Shown: in pieces, positions 61,553-64,000 of the stretch
Numbering within the stretch: the first letter of the stretch is position 1
Layout of the letters: the number at the start of each line of letters is the position of its first letter
Assembly: GCA_036337015.1 (NCBI GenBank)
Contig: JAYZEZ010000006.1
Location: 1-64,000 of the forward strand
DNA length: 64,000 nt
Direction of reading: 5' to 3'
Source of the DNA: Casp-alpha2 sp036337015
Lineage (GTDB): Bacteria; Pseudomonadota; Alphaproteobacteria; Rhodospirillales; Casp-alpha2
Notes under the pieces: generated by a model
What the model saw: only the letters and a program-made list of their open reading frames with translations
Databases searched by the model: none
Told to the model about the DNA's origin: nothing
Translations under genes and position numbers: made by a program

Positions 61553-62695
61553 ATGAGCAAAAACATTGCATTGGTTGTTGGCGCCGGAGAAGGTCATCGT
61601 TTTGGTGGAAGGTTACCAAAACAATACCAGGATTTGGCTGGGAGCTCTATATTTCGCCGATCTTTGGAATTATTTGTTGATCATCCACAGGTATCGGCTG
61701 TGTATGCTGTAATTAACCCTAAACACCATAAGCTTTATGAGAATTCCGTTCGGGGATTGTCATTGCCTAAACCAATTAATGGAGGATCTAGCCGTCAGGC
61801 ATCGGTTGCATTGGGCCTGGAAAGCCTAGTAGATATCTCGCCGTCTAAGGTTTTAATACATGATGCCGCCCGTCCTCTATTGGATGTTGATCTGATTTCC
61901 AGAGTCCTAGCGGCTCTAGAAGGTTCTCCTGGTGCTATTCCAGTTCTCGCTGTTGCAGATACTTTAAAGAGCGGTGATGGAAAATTTATTAACGCCACCA
62001 TCGATAGAAAGGGGCTATGGCGAGCGCAAACACCTCAAGGTTTTCATTTTAAAGATATATTAGCTGCCCATCGGCAGTTCCTAGGTAAAAATTTAACAGA
62101 TGATGCTGCAGTTGCTGAATGTGCAGGAATAGCTGTGGAGATGGTCGAAGGAGCGGAAAAAAACTTTAAAGTTACTGAATATGAAGACCTTGTAAAAGCT
62201 AATCAAGTTTTAGGTGTCCCAGAAATCCGAACAGGTTTTGGTTTTGATGTTCACAAGTTTACCGTTGGAGACAAAGTCACACTTTGTGGTGTAGTAATTC
62301 CTCATTCTTTTGGATTGCTTGGTCACTCAGATGCTGATGTTGGACTTCACGCCATTACCGATGCTCTTTTGGGAGCTATTGGCGCTGGAGACATTGGGAG
62401 CCATTTTCCACCGACTGATGCACAATGGGAAGGAGCTACTTCTGACATCTTTCTAGATCATGCTGGAAAATTGCTTAATTCTTTTTGTGCCCGTATTTCA
62501 AGTATTGACGTAACTTTGATTTGTGAGGAGCCTAAGATTGTTCCGTATAGGGAGAAAATGATAGATAGGATAGCAGAAATATTAGAGATTTCAAAAGTTC
62601 GTATCAGTATTAAGGCGACTACCACTGAAGGTCTTGGCTTTACTGGCCGTCGTGAAGGAATAGCGGCACAAGCAGTAGTGACAGTTATGATTTAA
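61553..62695 (+). CDS. ispDF: Bifunctional IspD/IspF isoprenoid enzyme
   Basis: The 380-residue fusion: IspD cytidylyltransferase (about 1-222, with VVGAGEGHRFGGRLPKQY and HDAARPLLD), then IspF cyclase (about 229-380, starting RTGFGFDVHKF with the metal ligands and LLGHSDADV). It converts methylerythritol phosphate to the CDP derivative and later forms the cyclic diphosphate. The fused form is normal in alphaproteobacteria. Its 3' end overlaps the convergent cutA gene by 11 bases. Confidence 0.96.
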   Translation: MSKNIALVVGAGEGHRFGGRLPKQYQDLAGSSIFRRSLELFVDHPQVSAVYAVINPKHHKLYENSVRGLSLPKPINGGSSRQASVALGLESLVDISPSKVLIHDAARPLLDVDLISRVLAALEGSPGAIPVLAVADTLKSGDGKFINATIDRKGLWRAQTPQGFHFKDILAAHRQFLGKNLTDDAAVAECAGIAVEMVEGAEKNFKVTEYEDLVKANQVLGVPEIRTGFGFDVHKFTVGDKVTLCGVVIPHSFGLLGHSDADVGLHAITDALLGAIGAGDIGSHFPPTDAQWEGATSDIFLDHAGKLLNSFCARISSIDVTLICEEPKIVPYREKMIDRIAEILEISKVRISIKATTTEGLGFTGRREGIAAQAVVTVMI

Positions 62696-63008
62696 TTTCC
62701 GTTTCAGCATCGATCCAATTTAAAAAATCCCTATTACCACCACTAATTGGTAGTGAAATTATACAGGGACAGTCGTAACTATGTAATTCCTTTACCCTTT
62801 CAATTAAGCTTTCTACGAGATCTTCTCTGGTTTTAATGATTAGTGAAATCTCGTTGTCTTCACATATTTTCCCCTCCCAATGAAAAATTGAGATGGTTCC
62901 ATTTAAAATATTTGCACAGGCTGCAAGCCTACTATTAATTAATTCCTTTGCTATTGCATGAGCTTCTTTTTGATTTGCGGTAGTAATATAAACTAAAGAT
63001 TGTGACAC
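62685..63008 (-). CDS. cutA: Divalent-cation tolerance protein CutA
   Basis: The 107-residue trimeric PII-like fold protein has VYITTANQKEAHAIAKELINSRLAACANIL, the family hallmark at the N-terminus, then the IFHWEGKICEDNEISLIIKTR strand region and HSYDCPCIISLPI. CutA family proteins were linked to copper tolerance, but their role is debated. It is convergent with ispDF. Confidence 0.93.
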   Translation of the reverse strand: MSQSLVYITTANQKEAHAIAKELINSRLAACANILNGTISIFHWEGKICEDNEISLIIKTREDLVESLIERVKELHSYDCPCIISLPISGGNRDFLNWIDAETEIKS

Positions 63009-63112
63009 GATGTTAAATCCATTGTATGTGATTGGGTTTCAAGGCTTGGTTATAAGAAGAAAATATATTAACATTAACATTTGTTGTTTTGGTAGATTGG
63101 TTTTATCTAGTT

Positions 63113-63406
63113 ATGTCTTTGCATTTAGTTGTTGAAAATGAGACGAAGAAAATTATATCTCAAAAAAATTTTAGACAAAAAAACTCGGGCTCTCCTACGA
63201 TTAATCAATTGAAGTGGCTAGAGCGAGGTTTACATCAAGCTGGAGGTAAATTGCCTTTATTTGATGAGAATGGTCAACGTTTTAGCGAACGTACAGTTTT
63301 GAGTTGTATCGATAAAGGTTGGGCTAAGCCCTGGTTTGAAAATCCTATAAAACCAGATTGGTTGATCTGTTGTTTAACAAAAACTGGCCGGGATCTTTTT
63401 TCGTGA
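63113..63406 (+). CDS. Conserved hypothetical protein with winged-helix-like pattern
   Basis: The protein has 97 residues from the ATG at 63113; an earlier ATG at 63089 is possible. It shows INQLKWLERGLHQAGGKLPLFDENG, then RTVLSCIDKGWAKPWFENPIKPDWLICCLTKTGRDLF. The order of helix, helix, loop, then a closing strand pair ending LTKTGR resembles winged-helix domains of MarR-type regulators. This is a pattern-level suggestion only. Similar proteins occur in related bacteria as far as I recall. No obvious operon partner is seen. Confidence 0.6.
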   Translation: MSLHLVVENETKKIISQKNFRQKNSGSPTINQLKWLERGLHQAGGKLPLFDENGQRFSERTVLSCIDKGWAKPWFENPIKPDWLICCLTKTGRDLFS

Positions 63407-63591
63407 CATATGGAATTTAGTAAATTTTTTGGATGACTTTTCTATAAATTTTGTCAGAATATCAACAATCATTCTTTAAAGTAGCTTAGAAAAGCATTTT
63501 GAAGCTAGTTTGAGTATATAATTTACACATCCTGAATGCCAGAATGGTGTTAACAGTGTGATTTTTCACTTTGTGAGGACGCCTCTGGAAA

Positions 63592-64000
63592 ATGGTTGAG
63601 CTTATTTCTAGTGCAAGTTTTAGTGGATTCTCTAATGCCAATAAGGTTTTAGGCGCGGCTGCCTATACTCCAGCTGGTTATGATCGTCAGGAAGAGATAA
63701 TTAGAACTGGTAGACAGGATAAAATTACTATCGCTAATCAGCGAACAGGAAAATCAAGGGCATCAAGTCAAGATTTAGATAAAATCGTTTCATATTTGTC
63801 GAACGTTGTCGATCGCACTAAGCTAATTAAAAAACTAGCTGATGATTTAACTGATGATGTTAGGAAGTCTGACCAATACGGAACAGGTGATAGAGCGGCC
63901 CATTTTGATATAACTCTAGCATACATATCAAAAGTTGCAGGCGAACCAGCAGACAATCCAAATTTATTGAGTAGTAAGAGTGGTGAAAATTATAGATTTC
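63592..64000 (+). CDS. Unidentified protein, N-terminal part (runs off the window)
   Basis: The frame is open from ATG at 63592 to the last base, 136 codons without a stop. The first 25 residues are small and hydrophobic-polar (SASFSGFSNANKVLGAAAYTP), without a signal peptide, and the rest is helical and charged. I recognise no family; it could be a secreted or flagellum-associated helical protein, but this is weak. A short stem (GAGG/CCTC) lies just before the start. Confidence 0.6.
   Translation, partial: MVELISSASFSGFSNANKVLGAAAYTPAGYDRQEEIIRTGRQDKITIANQRTGKSRASSQDLDKIVSYLSNVVDRTKLIKKLADDLTDDVRKSDQYGTGDRAAHFDITLAYISKVAGEPADNPNLLSSKSGENYRF

Noticed and set aside
61553..62695. IspD-IspF fusion as a novelty
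   Set aside because: The fusion is normal in alphaproteobacteria and is not unusual here.

Overview
The window is almost certainly chromosomal DNA of an AT-rich alphaproteobacterium, most like the Rhodospirillales or related marine lineages. This is inferred from gene order and families: dusB-ntrB-ntrC-ntrY-ntrX-trkA-dat-hfq-hflX, the fused ispDF next to cutA, mfd-sdhE divergent from recG, and alaC-hom-recJ. I ran no similarity searches. Family calls rest on motifs read directly from the sequence and on recalled family knowledge.

Layout. Positions 1-1367 are visibly richer in GC than the rest. They carry phage-type genes (a truncated ORF, a DUF5681 protein and a small coiled-coil protein) and end at the 3' end of a tRNA-Glu gene, which looks like one edge of an integrated element. 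From 1.6 to 14.7 kb lie a PPi-type phosphofructokinase, a PCuAC/Sco copper-delivery pair, and the reverse-strand genes for dCMP deaminase, RecJ, homoserine dehydrogenase, an AlaC-like aminotransferase and an OmpA-like lipoprotein. A compact five-gene reverse-strand operon follows (alpha/beta hydrolase, gamma-carbonic anhydrase, B12-subunit-like protein, CoA ligase, MeaB GTPase). From 14.8 to 26.5 kb are an RNA helicase, a UspA protein, a Na/Pi cotransporter with a possible attenuator in its leader, tRNA-Ser, four small reverse-strand genes, an SDR, a glycine-betaine-type ABC transporter, a Sel1-repeat protein and a DsbA/FrnE protein. From 26.6 to 36.7 kb are mfd, sdhE, recG and several single genes (DUF502, a lone cNMP domain, NUDIX, a secreted two-domain protein, a beta-hydroxyacid dehydrogenase).

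From 37.1 to 48.4 kb is an accessory surface-glycan/lipid region: an FAD oxidoreductase, two GT2 enzymes, DUF6165, a 50-residue DUF5989 protein, an SGNH hydrolase, a sterol-desaturase-family hydroxylase, a GT9 heptosyltransferase-like enzyme, a polytopic glycosyltransferase-like protein, a B12-type radical SAM enzyme and a GHMP sugar kinase. From 48.5 to 60.5 kb the long reverse-strand nitrogen-regulation and RNA-regulation block runs from dusB to hflX. The last 3.5 kb hold a HemX/YpjD-like membrane protein, ispDF, cutA, a conserved hypothetical and a gene running off the end.

The strongest leads are these. (1) An operon resembling the 2-hydroxyacyl-CoA mutase (Hcm) gene set has no catalytic mutase subunit, and its B12 subunit has lost the cobalamin-binding residues. 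(2) Mutually exclusive hairpins end in a T-run ahead of the Na/Pi cotransporter. (3) A strong plus-strand terminator has no plus-strand gene before it. (4) A radical SAM-GHMP kinase-GT2 operon lies inside the glycan region. (5) glpX is absent from the alaC-hom-recJ context while a PPi-type phosphofructokinase lies nearby.
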